Shown here piece after piece: positions 42,377 to 51,862 of a DNA stretch of 64,000 bases. The position numbers and the translations under genes were made by a program. Source of the DNA: Leptolyngbya sp. SIO1E4 (GTDB taxonomy: Bacteria > Cyanobacteriota > Cyanobacteriia > Phormidesmidales > Phormidesmidaceae); NCBI GenBank assembly GCA_010672825.2, contig JAAHFU020000003.1:930001-994000 (forward strand), given 5' to 3'. How positions within the stretch are numbered: position 1 is the first letter of the stretch; each line of letters opens with the position of its first letter. The notes below the pieces were generated by a model. That model had not been told where the DNA came from, searched no databases, and saw only the letters and a list, made by a program, of their open reading frames with translations.

Positions 42377-43174
42377 CTACTTCACAACCGTCCACGCAGA
42401 GAACTCTCGTACTAGTTGGGATAACGATAACAGATGAATGCGAGAATCGCGCTGTGCCTGTTCCTTCTCAGCCTGGGTGTTGTAGCCCCAATCCCCTAAA
42501 AACAGGGAAACATCTGCCAAATCTGCCTCGGCTTTCACCTTTTCCAAGGTCTTGAAACGGTCTTCTAAAAACCAAACAATCGGCGGCTCAGAGCCGATGA
42601 CAGGCGGAGACTGCAGCAGCTGCCTCAAGGTTTTGGTTTTGGGCTGCTTAATTTCTTTACCAATGATTTGGGCGGGGGCAAGTTCAACCCCGGCACGGGC
42701 TAGCAAGGCCTGGATAAATCGCCCCTCTTTAGTGGAAATGATGACCGGATAAACACCCGTTGAGATCGCCTGCTGCACTCTCTCAAGGACGCCGGGATAA
42801 AACCGATGCAGGCTCAGCCATCCTTCCAGATCGGTCTGAATCCAGGTATCGCGCACCCCATCCACGATGGCCATCGCAGGCCCAGGCTGGATGCCGGTTT
42901 CTGTCAGAATTTCCTGCACCAGGGTAGGCCAGTGATCTAGCACAGCAGCCTCGTCTACGCCCTGCAGCAGAGCATGGAGCAGAAGCGGCATTTCCCAGCC
43001 AGTCTCAATCACCGGGCGCAGGGGATAAAACCGCTCTGCTAAACCAGGGGGAGGGGTTTTTTCAGCCCTGGCAAATAGCTGACAATAAGCTTTCCACGCC
43101 GTTTGAAAATATTCAATCAGACCATCACAGAGAACACCATCGAAGTCCAAAGCTAAGAGGGTCGGGGCTGCCAT
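42377..43174 (-). CDS. HAD-superfamily hydrolase (265 aa)
   Basis: HAD motif I is LLALDFDGVLCDG (nucleophile Asp10), motif II VIISTKEGRF, motif III a Lys in GKEIKQPKTK, and motif IV VWFLEDRFKTLEKV. The substrate is unknown, probably a small phosphorylated metabolite. Its start lies 4 nt after the end of the upstream histidine kinase gene, so the two form one operon. The C-terminal 60 residues (GDWGYNTQAEKEQA) complete the Rossmann fold. Confidence 0.88.
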   Translation of the reverse strand: MAAPTLLALDFDGVLCDGLIEYFQTAWKAYCQLFARAEKTPPPGLAERFYPLRPVIETGWEMPLLLHALLQGVDEAAVLDHWPTLVQEILTETGIQPGPAMAIVDGVRDTWIQTDLEGWLSLHRFYPGVLERVQQAISTGVYPVIISTKEGRFIQALLARAGVELAPAQIIGKEIKQPKTKTLRQLLQSPPVIGSEPPIVWFLEDRFKTLEKVKAEADLADVSLFLGDWGYNTQAEKEQAQRDSRIHLLSLSQLVREFSAWTVVK

Positions 43175-43178
43175 AGGG

Positions 43179-44657
43179 TTAGTTCGGAGTCAGGACACGA
43201 TCAAGATCGTTCACTGTATTATCTCTAACCAACGGTTTTCCAAACAGCTCTTGAGACGGCGTTCCAGTCAGCGGGGTGATGGGCAGCAAAATTTCAAACT
43301 CAGTGCCTCGGCCCGGTTCTTCCGAACTGGGAAACAGATAGGGCGATCGCAACACTAAATGCCCTTGATGTTTTTCGGTCACAATTTGCTTCGTAATCGG
43401 TAACCCCAGCCCGGTGCCTTCTCCCACGGGTTTCGTTGTGAAAAAGTCTTCGAAAATTTTAGATTGAATCTCAGCCGGAATCCCAGGGCCGTTGTCCTGA
43501 ATGCGAATCGAGACCCAACCTCCAGCCATCTCCTTGGGGTCTAGCACATCCTCCGGAAGGTGATCGCGGGTTGCCGTGATCAGGGTGATACAAGGTTCCC
43601 AGGGGCGACTAGGGGTAAGGGCTAGCCCCATGCTGTAGTGCTGAGCCAATCCTTTTTTTTGCGCCAGGTTGGCATCGTACTCTAGCAGGGCATCAATGGC
43701 ATTGCTAATGATGTTCATGAAGACCTGCCCCATCTGACCGCTATAGCAGGGCACGACGGGAAGATCGCCATATTCTTTTTGAACCGTAATGCCCTCTTTC
43801 AACCGATTATTCAGAATCAGCAGCGTGCTGTCTAAATTCTGGTGCAGATCTGTCGGCGTCTGCTTGATTTCATCCATGCGGGAAAAGGTGCGCAGACTCG
43901 TCACTAAATTCCGTAATCGATCCGTCCCGGTTTCAATGCTTTGAATTACATTCGGCAGATCTTGCAGCAAAAACTCTAGATCAATTTTTTTCTTGAGCTT
44001 CTTGAGTTTTTTGCTAGGCGCCTCTACTTCTTTTTCAAAGGCTTGGATGAGGGTGGTGAGGTCTTCTGTGTAATCGGAAATGTATTTCAGATTGCCCCAA
44101 ATAAAGTTCACAGGGTTGCGAATTTCATGGGCGACCCCAGCCATCATTTTGCCTAGACTTGCCATTTTTTCGGTCTGCATCATTTCAGACCGCGTCTTCT
44201 CTTGCAGCAGTTCAGTGGTGAGTTGGTGAATCGTTGACTGCGCCTGCAAAAGCTCGTGGCTATCTAAAAGAAAGTAGCTGCTGCCCGTTGGGGTGTCGCA
44301 GTCTACCACAATCGGTTCATAGAGAAGCTCCGAAGGTCGGGCGATCGCCAGGTGTGCCGCTTCGGTAACGGGTGTGCTTCCCGGCAAATGCAGAATCTCT
44401 CGATCCACAAATTTATAAAGCACCCACACCGAACGACGCAGGAATAGCTCTCGACCATAGGCCCGACTCATGGCCTCTAAAAAGCGACGGCGCGAGATCA
44501 TGCCAACAAGGGCATTATCTTGGGCTAGCACAACCCCTGGCAACAAAGAATTCTCTTCAAAATGCCGGTAAACACATTGCCCTGAACAGCTCGCGTCTAC
44601 GACAAATGAGTGGAGGTTGAGATCCTCCAGCTGCGAGTAAATATGGAGTCGCTTCAT
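43179..44657 (-). CDS. Sensor histidine kinase with CBS-like N-terminal region
   Basis: 492 residues, no transmembrane helix, so cytoplasmic. The N-terminal 120 residues look like a CBS-pair or related ligand-sensing domain (LAQDNALVGMISRRRFLEAM). A helix leads to HisKA with the phosphoacceptor His177 in MAGVAHEIRNPVNF. The HATPase_c domain has N-box NIISNAIDAL, G1 DNGPGIPAEIQSKIFEDFFT and G2 GEGTGLGLPI. No response regulator is adjacent; the next gene is a HAD phosphatase 4 nt downstream. Confidence 0.9.
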   Translation of the reverse strand: MKRLHIYSQLEDLNLHSFVVDASCSGQCVYRHFEENSLLPGVVLAQDNALVGMISRRRFLEAMSRAYGRELFLRRSVWVLYKFVDREILHLPGSTPVTEAAHLAIARPSELLYEPIVVDCDTPTGSSYFLLDSHELLQAQSTIHQLTTELLQEKTRSEMMQTEKMASLGKMMAGVAHEIRNPVNFIWGNLKYISDYTEDLTTLIQAFEKEVEAPSKKLKKLKKKIDLEFLLQDLPNVIQSIETGTDRLRNLVTSLRTFSRMDEIKQTPTDLHQNLDSTLLILNNRLKEGITVQKEYGDLPVVPCYSGQMGQVFMNIISNAIDALLEYDANLAQKKGLAQHYSMGLALTPSRPWEPCITLITATRDHLPEDVLDPKEMAGGWVSIRIQDNGPGIPAEIQSKIFEDFFTTKPVGEGTGLGLPITKQIVTEKHQGHLVLRSPYLFPSSEEPGRGTEFEILLPITPLTGTPSQELFGKPLVRDNTVNDLDRVLTPN

Positions 44658-45171
44658 GACTCACGCTAGGAATAAATGACTATAAACCGCTCAAGCAGAT
44701 GCTCTGAAACTATCTTCAACTGTCTTCTTAGGGGGCGGTATCAATCAGCATGAAGACATGACTAAACTAGCATCGCTTTTTAAGCAGGGAGGTTATCTAA
44801 AATTAAAAGGAAATTAACTCGGCGTTAAGCTTTGAGCAACTATCCCAGATCAAAATCAGGCAATCACAGTGTAGAAAAGGGTTTCGTTCATAACAATCGA
44901 ACCTGATACAGCGTTTCTGAATCCAGTGAGGTACACAGATCTACCTAGAACCCTTGATCTCAGGAAATATAGCGGTATGCAGGCTAATCAAGCACACCCC
45001 AAACCCCAAACCCCAAACCCTAGCCCCTGCCTTGACCCAGATGTACTGGACTCACCTGAACAAGGCTATAAGCTGTACCTCACCTAGAAAGGAAATGCTG
45101 TAAAAGGCGTTAGAAAGTCTCTGGCTAGACCTGTTCATATGAAGAATTTTGGACATGACACCCACAGGCCA
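44658..45171. other. Intergenic region with a C-rich repeat copy
   Basis: 514 bp without a gene. The left part holds the kinase promoter; the right part carries copy 3 of the dispersed repeat (44971-45070) before the 3' end of the CDF gene. Confidence 0.5.
44971..45070 (+). repeat. Dispersed C-rich heptamer repeat, copy 3
   Basis: Begins AGCGGTATGCAGGCTAATCA, then a heptamer array with CCCCAAA repeated three times and CCCTAGC, then CTTGACCCAGATGTACTGGA and a CTGAACAAGGCTATA end. This copy has the longest uniform heptamer run. Confidence 0.85.
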
Positions 45172-46161
45172 TTAGCTTTCAGGAAAGTTTTCGGGTTCAG
45201 ACCATTGATGGTCAGGGTAGTCAAGATAGGCGGAAGGATCCGGCTGGGCTTCTTCTACCCAGATCTGAGTCCGAAGGGGGCCGTACTGCAGCCGCAGGGC
45301 TGCATCAACCCGTTCTCCAACAATATGGGCGACCCCTAAAAACTCAGGATGGATAGCCAAATGTAGCTCGATCCAGACCTGACGACCCACTAACCCCCGT
45401 GACCGAATGCGCACACAGCGGGTCACCCCTTCAACTTGATTGGCCACATGGGCGATCGCTTCTGGGGCAATCGCCATGGGGCGCAGCAGGGTCGGGAGTT
45501 GTTCGTGCAGAACCCGCCAAAGGCTACGTATAGCAAAGAGAGTGAGCAGAAACGCAAGACAGGGATCCACCCAGTACTGTTGTTGCCAAATGGCAATCAT
45601 GCCCGCGATGGCCGTGCCCGAAAGCCAGGCATCCCCCAAAACATGTTGAGTATGGAAGGTGAGCGCTAAGCTGCCCAAATAACGGCTGCGATAGTAAACA
45701 TAAACCGCAAAGATCAGAGACAGCGCAATCACCACCACCGTTAGGTAAACCATTGACCGGTCAATCGAGACCGGAAAAGGCACCGACTGCCCCGCAAAGG
45801 CATTCGCGGTCTGCTGCAGGGCAGCAAAGATAAGGCTGAGCCCAGTAAACCCCAGAAATGTCACAACGCCTAAGGTTCCAGCCACCTCTGCTCGACCATG
45901 GCCCCACACCTCACGCCCTAAAGGTCGGTGGGGTGATGCCACGGCAATCAGACTGAGAACCGTACTAAAAGCATCAATAAAAGTATGGATGGCTTCGGCG
46001 AGTAACAGCAGCGATTGGGTGATCCAGCCTGCGATCGCCTCAATGCCCAGCACCAATAAAGTGAGCCAGAGCCACGTCAGCAGCAAGCGATAACAAATAC
46101 GACGTTGACGATCTGCAGCAGCAATCACCAGACACTCTACCCCAGCAATTTCAATGGGCAA
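45172..46161 (-). CDS. Cation diffusion facilitator (CDF) transporter
   Basis: 329 residues with about six transmembrane helices and a C-terminal cytoplasmic domain. Metal-site motifs are HTFID in helix 2 (His59, Asp63) and HVLGD in helix 5 (His173, Asp177). GHGRAEVAGTLGV marks the loop after helix 2. CDF proteins export divalent metals such as Zn, Fe, Mn or Co in exchange for protons. The mixed HxxxD/HxxxD site does not settle the metal. Single gene, possibly ending by reading into a repeat. Confidence 0.9.
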   Translation of the reverse strand: MPIEIAGVECLVIAAADRQRRICYRLLLTWLWLTLLVLGIEAIAGWITQSLLLLAEAIHTFIDAFSTVLSLIAVASPHRPLGREVWGHGRAEVAGTLGVVTFLGFTGLSLIFAALQQTANAFAGQSVPFPVSIDRSMVYLTVVVIALSLIFAVYVYYRSRYLGSLALTFHTQHVLGDAWLSGTAIAGMIAIWQQQYWVDPCLAFLLTLFAIRSLWRVLHEQLPTLLRPMAIAPEAIAHVANQVEGVTRCVRIRSRGLVGRQVWIELHLAIHPEFLGVAHIVGERVDAALRLQYGPLRTQIWVEEAQPDPSAYLDYPDHQWSEPENFPES

Positions 46162-46341
46162 TCAGGGGGACGGGGCATCAGGGGAATGAGTGATAGGGGA
46201 GATTAGGCCTGCACCCTCACGATCCATGACCGACTCCCCCGTACCGATGCCCTAATGCCCGATGCCCCCAGCCCCCAGTAGCTTCTTCGATGCGTGACTT
46301 TAGCACGAAGCGCTGAAAACAGACGATTTTGCCCTTGAGAT

Positions 46342-47277
46342 TTAAGCCTCTGCCAGAATTTGATCGTCCAAGGTGAAATCCGCCTCTGCCTGATTGCGAC
46401 CCGATGCGAGGAAATCATTTTGAAAAGAGTCCTTCAGGCCACTAATCAGATCGAACTGGGGCTGCCATCCCAACTCTGCCTTAGCTTTCGCGATGGAGGT
46501 GAAGAAGTGCTGCACCCGCATGGGAAAAGCTTTGCGTTTGCCAAAGTCAAACTGTTTGGGGTCGTAGTGAACGATTTTTAGGCTCTCCGGGGCTTTCCCC
46601 GCTGCCGTCGCGCAGGCCCGCGCCAGGCCATCAAAGCTGACGGCCTTCTCTCCAGAAATGTTGTAAATTTGCCCGATCGCAGCCTCGTTCCCCAAGACCG
46701 CTGCCATCGCTCGGGCCAAATCTTCGATGTGGCCCAGTTGAGTTAGAGCCATGCCATTGCCGGGGATGGGAATGGGGTGATCGCGCACAATGCGATCGAA
46801 AAACCACGCTTCTAGGTCATTGTAATTTTGCGGGCCATAAATATAAACCGGGCGCACGGAGGTGAACGGCACCCCTTCTGAAATCAGGTAATTTTCGGTT
46901 TCAAACTTGCCCTTATGGCGACTTTTAGAATCCACAGCATCCCCTTCGATATGGGGCATCTCGTCCGTTTTGAGGTAGACCCCAGCAGAGCTCACGTAAA
47001 CAAAATGCTTGACCTTACCATTGAAAAGCTCCACCAGCGGCTGAGTGTCGCTGAGTTCACGACCGTTATTGTCAAAAATCGCATCAAAGGAAGTCCCCGC
47101 CAGCTTTTCTTTGAGGGTTGCGGTGTCTTTGCGATCGCCGTGAATCTGTGTCACCCCAGCAACGGGCGCGGGTTTGCTGCCTCGGTTAAACAACACCACC
47201 TCATGCCCCTGGCCCACCAACAACCGTGTGAGGGACACCCCGATAAAGCGGGTTCCTCCCATCATCAGAATGCGCAT
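46342..47277 (-). CDS. NAD-dependent epimerase/CSP41b-like protein
   Basis: 311 residues from ATG 47277, chosen because GGGAG lies 6 nt upstream and the protein then begins with the Rossmann strand MRILMMGGTRFIGVSLTRLL. The extended SDR Tyr/Lys motif is present in modified form (FVYVSSAGVYLKTD). The sequence matches the cyanobacterial relatives of the chloroplast RNA-binding/endonuclease protein CSP41b (for example YIYGPQNYNDLEAWFFDRI). The family function in cyanobacteria is unclear, with links to RNA and transcription. Confidence 0.85.
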   Translation of the reverse strand: MRILMMGGTRFIGVSLTRLLVGQGHEVVLFNRGSKPAPVAGVTQIHGDRKDTATLKEKLAGTSFDAIFDNNGRELSDTQPLVELFNGKVKHFVYVSSAGVYLKTDEMPHIEGDAVDSKSRHKGKFETENYLISEGVPFTSVRPVYIYGPQNYNDLEAWFFDRIVRDHPIPIPGNGMALTQLGHIEDLARAMAAVLGNEAAIGQIYNISGEKAVSFDGLARACATAAGKAPESLKIVHYDPKQFDFGKRKAFPMRVQHFFTSIAKAKAELGWQPQFDLISGLKDSFQNDFLASGRNQAEADFTLDDQILAEA

Positions 47278-47575
47278 GACGTTCTCCCAACCGCTAATAC
47301 TGCTTGTCTTTAGGTATCTTAGGATGCGGTAGCAGCCAGAACAGCGGCGATGGGGGCCGAGTTTGCCCGTCAATAGTTAAATCCTCTTAATAGATCTGTT
47401 GACGAAAGCTTAAGCGAATGGGCAAAAAGTGGCGCATCTTCGTGCATTCGCTTAGTCTGAAGCCAGCATAGCTATCACAGCATTACAGTCGTCCCCCTAC
47501 AATAGGGTTGAAATCGAAGGGCTACTGAGATAGCTCTTACAGTGATTGCAGCGTGCACATCAACAGCGAAGCTTA

Positions 47576-48739
47576 ATGCAAGAGCTAGAAAATGCCTATC
47601 GATTATTGGACTTAGAGCCGGGTGCCTCGATGGAGGAGGTGAACCAGGCTTATAAGGACTTGGTGTTTATCTGGCACCCAGATCGCCTGCCGAAGGAAAA
47701 TACCCGCCTGATCGCTAAGGCCCAAGAGAAAATTAAGCAGCTCAACCAGGTTCGAGATTATCTGCGAACCCATGCTCGGGTGGGGGCTCGTTCTCAAAGC
47801 GGGGCTGGCTATCGTTCGCGCACGCGTCCTTACGCCAGAACCTACCCGAATGCGACCTATCGCCAGCGATCGGCAGACAGGCCCGCTGAAGAAGCGAGCC
47901 GCAGACCCCAGTACAATCCTTACCAGTCGTACCAGTCTCGGTACGCTCAATCGTCCTACGGCACCTATGGGGCTTATCGCAGCTCCCATAGCAGCACCGG
48001 TGCCAATAACGGCAGTACAAACCCCAACCATTCGTCTAACCACACTGGCAACGGCACAGGGTATCACAACCCCAGTGCTAACTACAGCACTCAAAATGGG
48101 GCTCAAAATGGGGCCAGTACCTCGGCCTATCATCACCAGGATGGCTGGAATAACTACACCACTCCCCGCCCGAACCCGAGCAGCTACCCTCGCTCTGGCT
48201 ACAGCAGCTCCAATGCTGGCTACAGCAGTTCTAACGGCAGCCGTTCTCCTAGCAGCGGTTCTAACCAAAGCAGCTACACGGCTTCAAGCAATGGCTACAG
48301 AGACTCAAGCCGTGAGCGGGCGGCTTCGGCATCAAGTTCTCACAGCAGCAACTCCCATCGCGCCCGTAAGAAAGATCCAGATTTAAGCGGGTCTGACTTC
48401 CGGGGGGCCAACCTCCGGGAAAAGGATTTTTCTGGGCGAAACCTCAGCAGCGCTGACCTCAGCGGCGCTGATCTCCAAGACACGTTTTTGCACGGCATCA
48501 ATCTGAATCGCGCCAATCTTTCTAAGGCCAATCTGTTTCGGGCAAATCTGCTACAGGCAAATCTCAGCCATGCTAATTTGCGCGGCGCTAATCTGATTGG
48601 GGCAGACCTGAGCGGGGCAGACCTGAGCGGGGCAGACCTGAGCGGGGCGAAGGTTAGTGTGGGCGATCGCGTGATGGTAAAACTCACCGGCACCATCCTC
48701 CGAGGCACCATCATGCCCGACGGAACCATCAACACTTAG
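47576..48739 (+). CDS. J-domain / low-complexity / pentapeptide-repeat fusion protein
   Basis: 387 residues from ATG 47576 (the frame is open to TTG 47546). Residues 1-65 are a J-domain with the Hsp70-activating HPD motif (FIWHPDR, His34-Pro35-Asp36). Residues about 70-260 are a Ser/Tyr/Asn/Gly/Arg-rich low-complexity segment, with YQSYQSRYAQSSYGTYGAY. Residues about 268-350 are pentapeptide repeats A(D/N)Lxx that form a right-handed beta helix. The last 35 residues are a small SH3-like strand region (VGDRVMVKLTGTILRGTI). The gene ends in three perfect 15-bp tandem units (48602-48646). It probably recruits DnaK to a client or assembly; the client is unknown. Confidence 0.88.
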   Translation: MQELENAYRLLDLEPGASMEEVNQAYKDLVFIWHPDRLPKENTRLIAKAQEKIKQLNQVRDYLRTHARVGARSQSGAGYRSRTRPYARTYPNATYRQRSADRPAEEASRRPQYNPYQSYQSRYAQSSYGTYGAYRSSHSSTGANNGSTNPNHSSNHTGNGTGYHNPSANYSTQNGAQNGASTSAYHHQDGWNNYTTPRPNPSSYPRSGYSSSNAGYSSSNGSRSPSSGSNQSSYTASSNGYRDSSRERAASASSSHSSNSHRARKKDPDLSGSDFRGANLREKDFSGRNLSSADLSGADLQDTFLHGINLNRANLSKANLFRANLLQANLSHANLRGANLIGADLSGADLSGADLSGAKVSVGDRVMVKLTGTILRGTIMPDGTINT

Positions 48740-48787
48740 GAAACAGCTCGCAAGTTAACAATGAAAGGCTGATCCACATACAGGAAT

Positions 48788-50068
48788 CTATTCATTCTCT
48801 TCGAGTAATGCTTGAAAGCGTGGATCGTCGCGAACTGCATCAAAGTCGGTGTCGGTCTTTGCCATATCACGGTATTCAGAGGCTAGGGCAATGGCTTCTT
48901 GCAAAAATTTAACCGCATTTTCGACATCGCCTTGCAGGCCATAACAACAGGCTTTGTTGTAAAGCGCTCTGTAATAGCTAGGCCTGATAGTTAAAGCTTG
49001 GTCATAACAGGCTAGTGCCATTGCATAACGGCTCAAGGCAGCCATCGCAGTTCCTTTGTTGTTAAGCGCTTCGTGATAGTTTGGCTTGAAGACTAAGGCT
49101 TTGTCATAACAAATAATTGCTGCCTCTTTTTGACCCAAGGCAGCTAGCGCAATACCTTTGTTGTAGAGCGCTGCAGTGTGATCAGGCTTGATACTGAGAG
49201 CCCGGTCGTATTTGTTGATTGCCTCCTCATAGTGCTTCATTTTTCCAAGCGCAACTCCCCAATTATGCCAGGCTGAGCGGTAGTCGGGCTTGAGAGCGAC
49301 AGCCCTCTCAAAAGAGATTGCAGCAATACTATATTTATTAGATGCTGCAAAAAGTGACCCTTGCTCAAACAAAAGTTTTGCCTGAGTTTTAATAACTATC
49401 TCTTGCTCTTCTAACAGAGCGTGAATTTGGAGGATTCTCTGACTACGTTCCTCTGAAGACCAATTGCAATAGGCATCATAATCAGCTTCCTGTAAAATCC
49501 TTGCGGATTCCTGGGCCAGAGTTTTGGGGTCTGAGGCATATTCAAACATGCCAGAACGCCAGTCAAAAAAGTCTGGAGCACGGTGGACGACATATTTGAT
49601 GGCGTATTGAGGTAGCAAAAACACTAAGCAACATTGAAAGCTGTCCCGGAAGCGTTCCCGCTGTTGATTCAGGTTAGTCAGTACTGTGGGTACTTCGCGC
49701 CAGTTGCGAGTTTCAATGGCTTTGTCGCTCCAGCCCAGGCGTTTTTTCGTCTCTTCAGCATCAAATAAAGAATTTTCTAACCCTTGAATAAACAGCACAT
49801 CAATAGGGCTACCTTCCTGTAAAAAGGCATTGACCCGCTTAAAAACGTTGCCGTCGGCAATCGGTTTCTCAAACTTCAGGACATCAATGTTTTTGTCCAT
49901 TAGGTCAGCTTTTACGCGCTCAACGAGCTTGTCACCACTGAAGGGTGAACACTGCACAAAAAATAATCCGAAGCCTTGGGATCGTTTGAGCCCATTCAGC
50001 AGGGCTTGATACTCCTCTTCGGAGTCTATTTGCAAGTCTTCATCCCAATCGAGCAGGTCAGTGGTCAT
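48788..50068 (-). CDS. TPR protein with a P-loop-less NTPase-like N-terminal domain
   Basis: 426 residues. Residues about 1-190 look like an alpha/beta NTPase-type domain (GFGLFFVQCSPFSGDKLVERV at the P-loop position lacks the GxxxxGKS/T motif; VLFIQGLENSLFD at the Walker-B position). A linker leads to about five tetratricopeptide repeats (residues about 235-400, such as SAWHNWGVALGKMKHYEEAI and AALYNKGIALAALGQKEAAI). It begins in a 4-nt overlap with the upstream NTPase gene, so the two products are made together and probably interact. Confidence 0.85.
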   Translation of the reverse strand: MTTDLLDWDEDLQIDSEEEYQALLNGLKRSQGFGLFFVQCSPFSGDKLVERVKADLMDKNIDVLKFEKPIADGNVFKRVNAFLQEGSPIDVLFIQGLENSLFDAEETKKRLGWSDKAIETRNWREVPTVLTNLNQQRERFRDSFQCCLVFLLPQYAIKYVVHRAPDFFDWRSGMFEYASDPKTLAQESARILQEADYDAYCNWSSEERSQRILQIHALLEEQEIVIKTQAKLLFEQGSLFAASNKYSIAAISFERAVALKPDYRSAWHNWGVALGKMKHYEEAINKYDRALSIKPDHTAALYNKGIALAALGQKEAAIICYDKALVFKPNYHEALNNKGTAMAALSRYAMALACYDQALTIRPSYYRALYNKACCYGLQGDVENAVKFLQEAIALASEYRDMAKTDTDFDAVRDDPRFQALLEENE

Positions 50069-51390
50069 GGCTGCACAGTTGCTTGCGCCTCTTTAAACTC
50101 AGGAATCGCCTTGATCAAAGGATGAACGTCATACCAGCACTGCAGATTGCTGTCTTCATCAAAGTAGCGATATTCCATCAGGCAGCGGCGGAACAGCAAG
50201 TCTCGGTGGGCTTCATCGTTGTCGATACTTCGATCTTGCGCCACTTTTGCTAAAGTTGCCCACTGCTCTTTTTCTACCGTGCGGCGATAGGTATCGCGGG
50301 TTTCAGCAATGGCCCGGCGGACGGCCCGAGTCGGGATGGGCAAGTCATTGGCACGGTTCATGGCTTCCTTCATCAGCAGCAGTAACTCCCGCACATGGCC
50401 GCCGCTGGCAAGGCAGAGTTGCTTAACCACCTCTGGATCTTCAAAAATGTCGCGCCCTAAGCTCACCCCTGGCACAAAAGGCCGAATGCGCCGGCGCAGA
50501 ATTTCCTTCATTTTCTCAAACCCTGGCTCGTGGAGGGCACCCTCTGGGGTTTGAATCATGATCATGGGCAGCAGTTCAGGGTTGCCGTAAATCTCCTTGA
50601 GATCGTTGGCTCGGTTGGAATACACCATCGAAATGGGAACGGTGTAGATCATATGGCAGTCAAGCCCCTGGAGCTGTTCGCTGCGATCCAGAAAGATCTC
50701 GTCGTGGTTGCTGCGCCCATAATCATCGTGGATCGGCACAATGCGATCCAGGTTGTCGGCAATGATCACCAGTTGAGTCTTACCCGAGGGCAGTTTGCTT
50801 TTGCCATCAGCAATGAACTCATTCAGAGCCTTCACCAGGGTGATGGTGTGGGGGTTAACCAGGTCTCGGATCTTTCTACGCTGACTAGGAACTGCGCGGA
50901 TGGTTGCGGTCATTTGCGCAAATTGGCTGGCCAAAACATTTACATCCAGAGAGTCCATCTGGATTTGGGTTTGCCCAATGTCGTAGAGGGCTTGCCCTCG
51001 TTCCTTGAACCAGCTCACTAAAGGGGTGGGATCAGCGGGTTTGAGATCTTCTAACAGGTGTCGGGTACAGGCCAGCAAAATATCGGTGTACTGCACATCT
51101 TGCGGATCAATATCGCCGTCTTCACCGACAGCGGCAAAATACACCACAAAGCAGCCTTTGGCCTCCAAGTCTGCCTTTAATCGCAACAACTCGGTAGATT
51201 TGCCTGCGCCGCGATGGCCCGCATAAAGCTGACAGGTATAGCGCTCAGAGCGAATGACGCTGGGGCCTAAATCCAGCAGAATGTTGGCGTCTCCTCGTTC
51301 AGCCTCACAGTCTACATAGGCTGGGTTATTAGGCTCTAGAGGACGAAAGGGATCAACCGCGTTGTAAATCTGCGTCAGAACATCGCTCAT
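50065..51390 (-). CDS. STAND/AAA-like P-loop NTPase
   Basis: 441 residues. Walker A is GHRGAGKST (Lys64), Walker B is LVIIADNLDRI (Asp212/Asp215). An Arg/Ser sensor-like segment MIYTVPISMVYSNRAND follows. A helical and winged-helix-like tail (LCLASGGHVRELLLLMKEAM, about 335-354, a STAND-type motif) ends the protein. Such ATPases act as switches in signalling or defence. The start of the TPR partner overlaps its stop by 4 nt. No clear effector domain is present in either protein. Confidence 0.85.
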   Translation of the reverse strand: MSDVLTQIYNAVDPFRPLEPNNPAYVDCEAERGDANILLDLGPSVIRSERYTCQLYAGHRGAGKSTELLRLKADLEAKGCFVVYFAAVGEDGDIDPQDVQYTDILLACTRHLLEDLKPADPTPLVSWFKERGQALYDIGQTQIQMDSLDVNVLASQFAQMTATIRAVPSQRRKIRDLVNPHTITLVKALNEFIADGKSKLPSGKTQLVIIADNLDRIVPIHDDYGRSNHDEIFLDRSEQLQGLDCHMIYTVPISMVYSNRANDLKEIYGNPELLPMIMIQTPEGALHEPGFEKMKEILRRRIRPFVPGVSLGRDIFEDPEVVKQLCLASGGHVRELLLLMKEAMNRANDLPIPTRAVRRAIAETRDTYRRTVEKEQWATLAKVAQDRSIDNDEAHRDLLFRRCLMEYRYFDEDSNLQCWYDVHPLIKAIPEFKEAQATVQP

Positions 51391-51862
51391 ATCAGGGAAA
51401 CAAGGGCATTTTGCCCCTCATATTAGCCAATGTCGTCGGCATCGCTGCGCTTACTAGCGGTGGGCATCTGGATAAACACACCCAAGACCCCATACCCAAG
51501 ACCCTGTCTTGACCCAAGGGTGCTGCACTCAGCTGAGGCCATAAGACATCACGCCATAACAAATGAAGCACTCAGGCAGCTAATACCCATTCTCGTTTCT
51601 AAAGCTACAGATCAGACCCCTCCCAGCCTCCCCTTGGCAAGGGGAGGTGCCGCAGGCGTTGGGGTGGCGATGTGTAGCGCTGATTTGGAGAATTGGTATA
51701 ACCCGATCGCCATCAAAGCCATCCACTTACTGCTTTAGAACAATTAGGTGAATACACGGGGACTCAACTTGTTGTAGAGTTTGCCAGAGAAAGCCCTTGT
51801 ATCCTTAACTACAACGAGATAGGGTAATTTCTTCGATTGCTTATGTGAGTCTTCGTGAGTCT
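51391..51862. other. Divergent intergenic region with a C-rich repeat copy
   Basis: 472 bp with no gene. It contains repeat copy 4 (about 51448-51546) and, at about 51616-51666, a CCTCCCCTTGGCAAGGGGAGG hairpin with a 21-nt palindrome-like core, a common cyanobacterial intergenic motif. Confidence 0.5.
51448..51546 (+). repeat. Dispersed C-rich heptamer repeat, copy 4
   Basis: Begins AGCGGTGGGCATCTGGATAA, has CCCAAGA-CCCCATA-CCCAAGA-CCC heptamers, then TGTCTTGACCCAAGGGTGCT and CACTCAGCTGAGGCCATAAG. It is a diverged copy of the same element. Confidence 0.75.

Noticed and set aside
47612-48386. Long ORFs (131-218 codons) overlapping the J-domain/pentapeptide gene in other frames
   Set aside because: Shadows of the repetitive, low-complexity coding sequence; Ala/Val/Ser/Arg runs without domain character.
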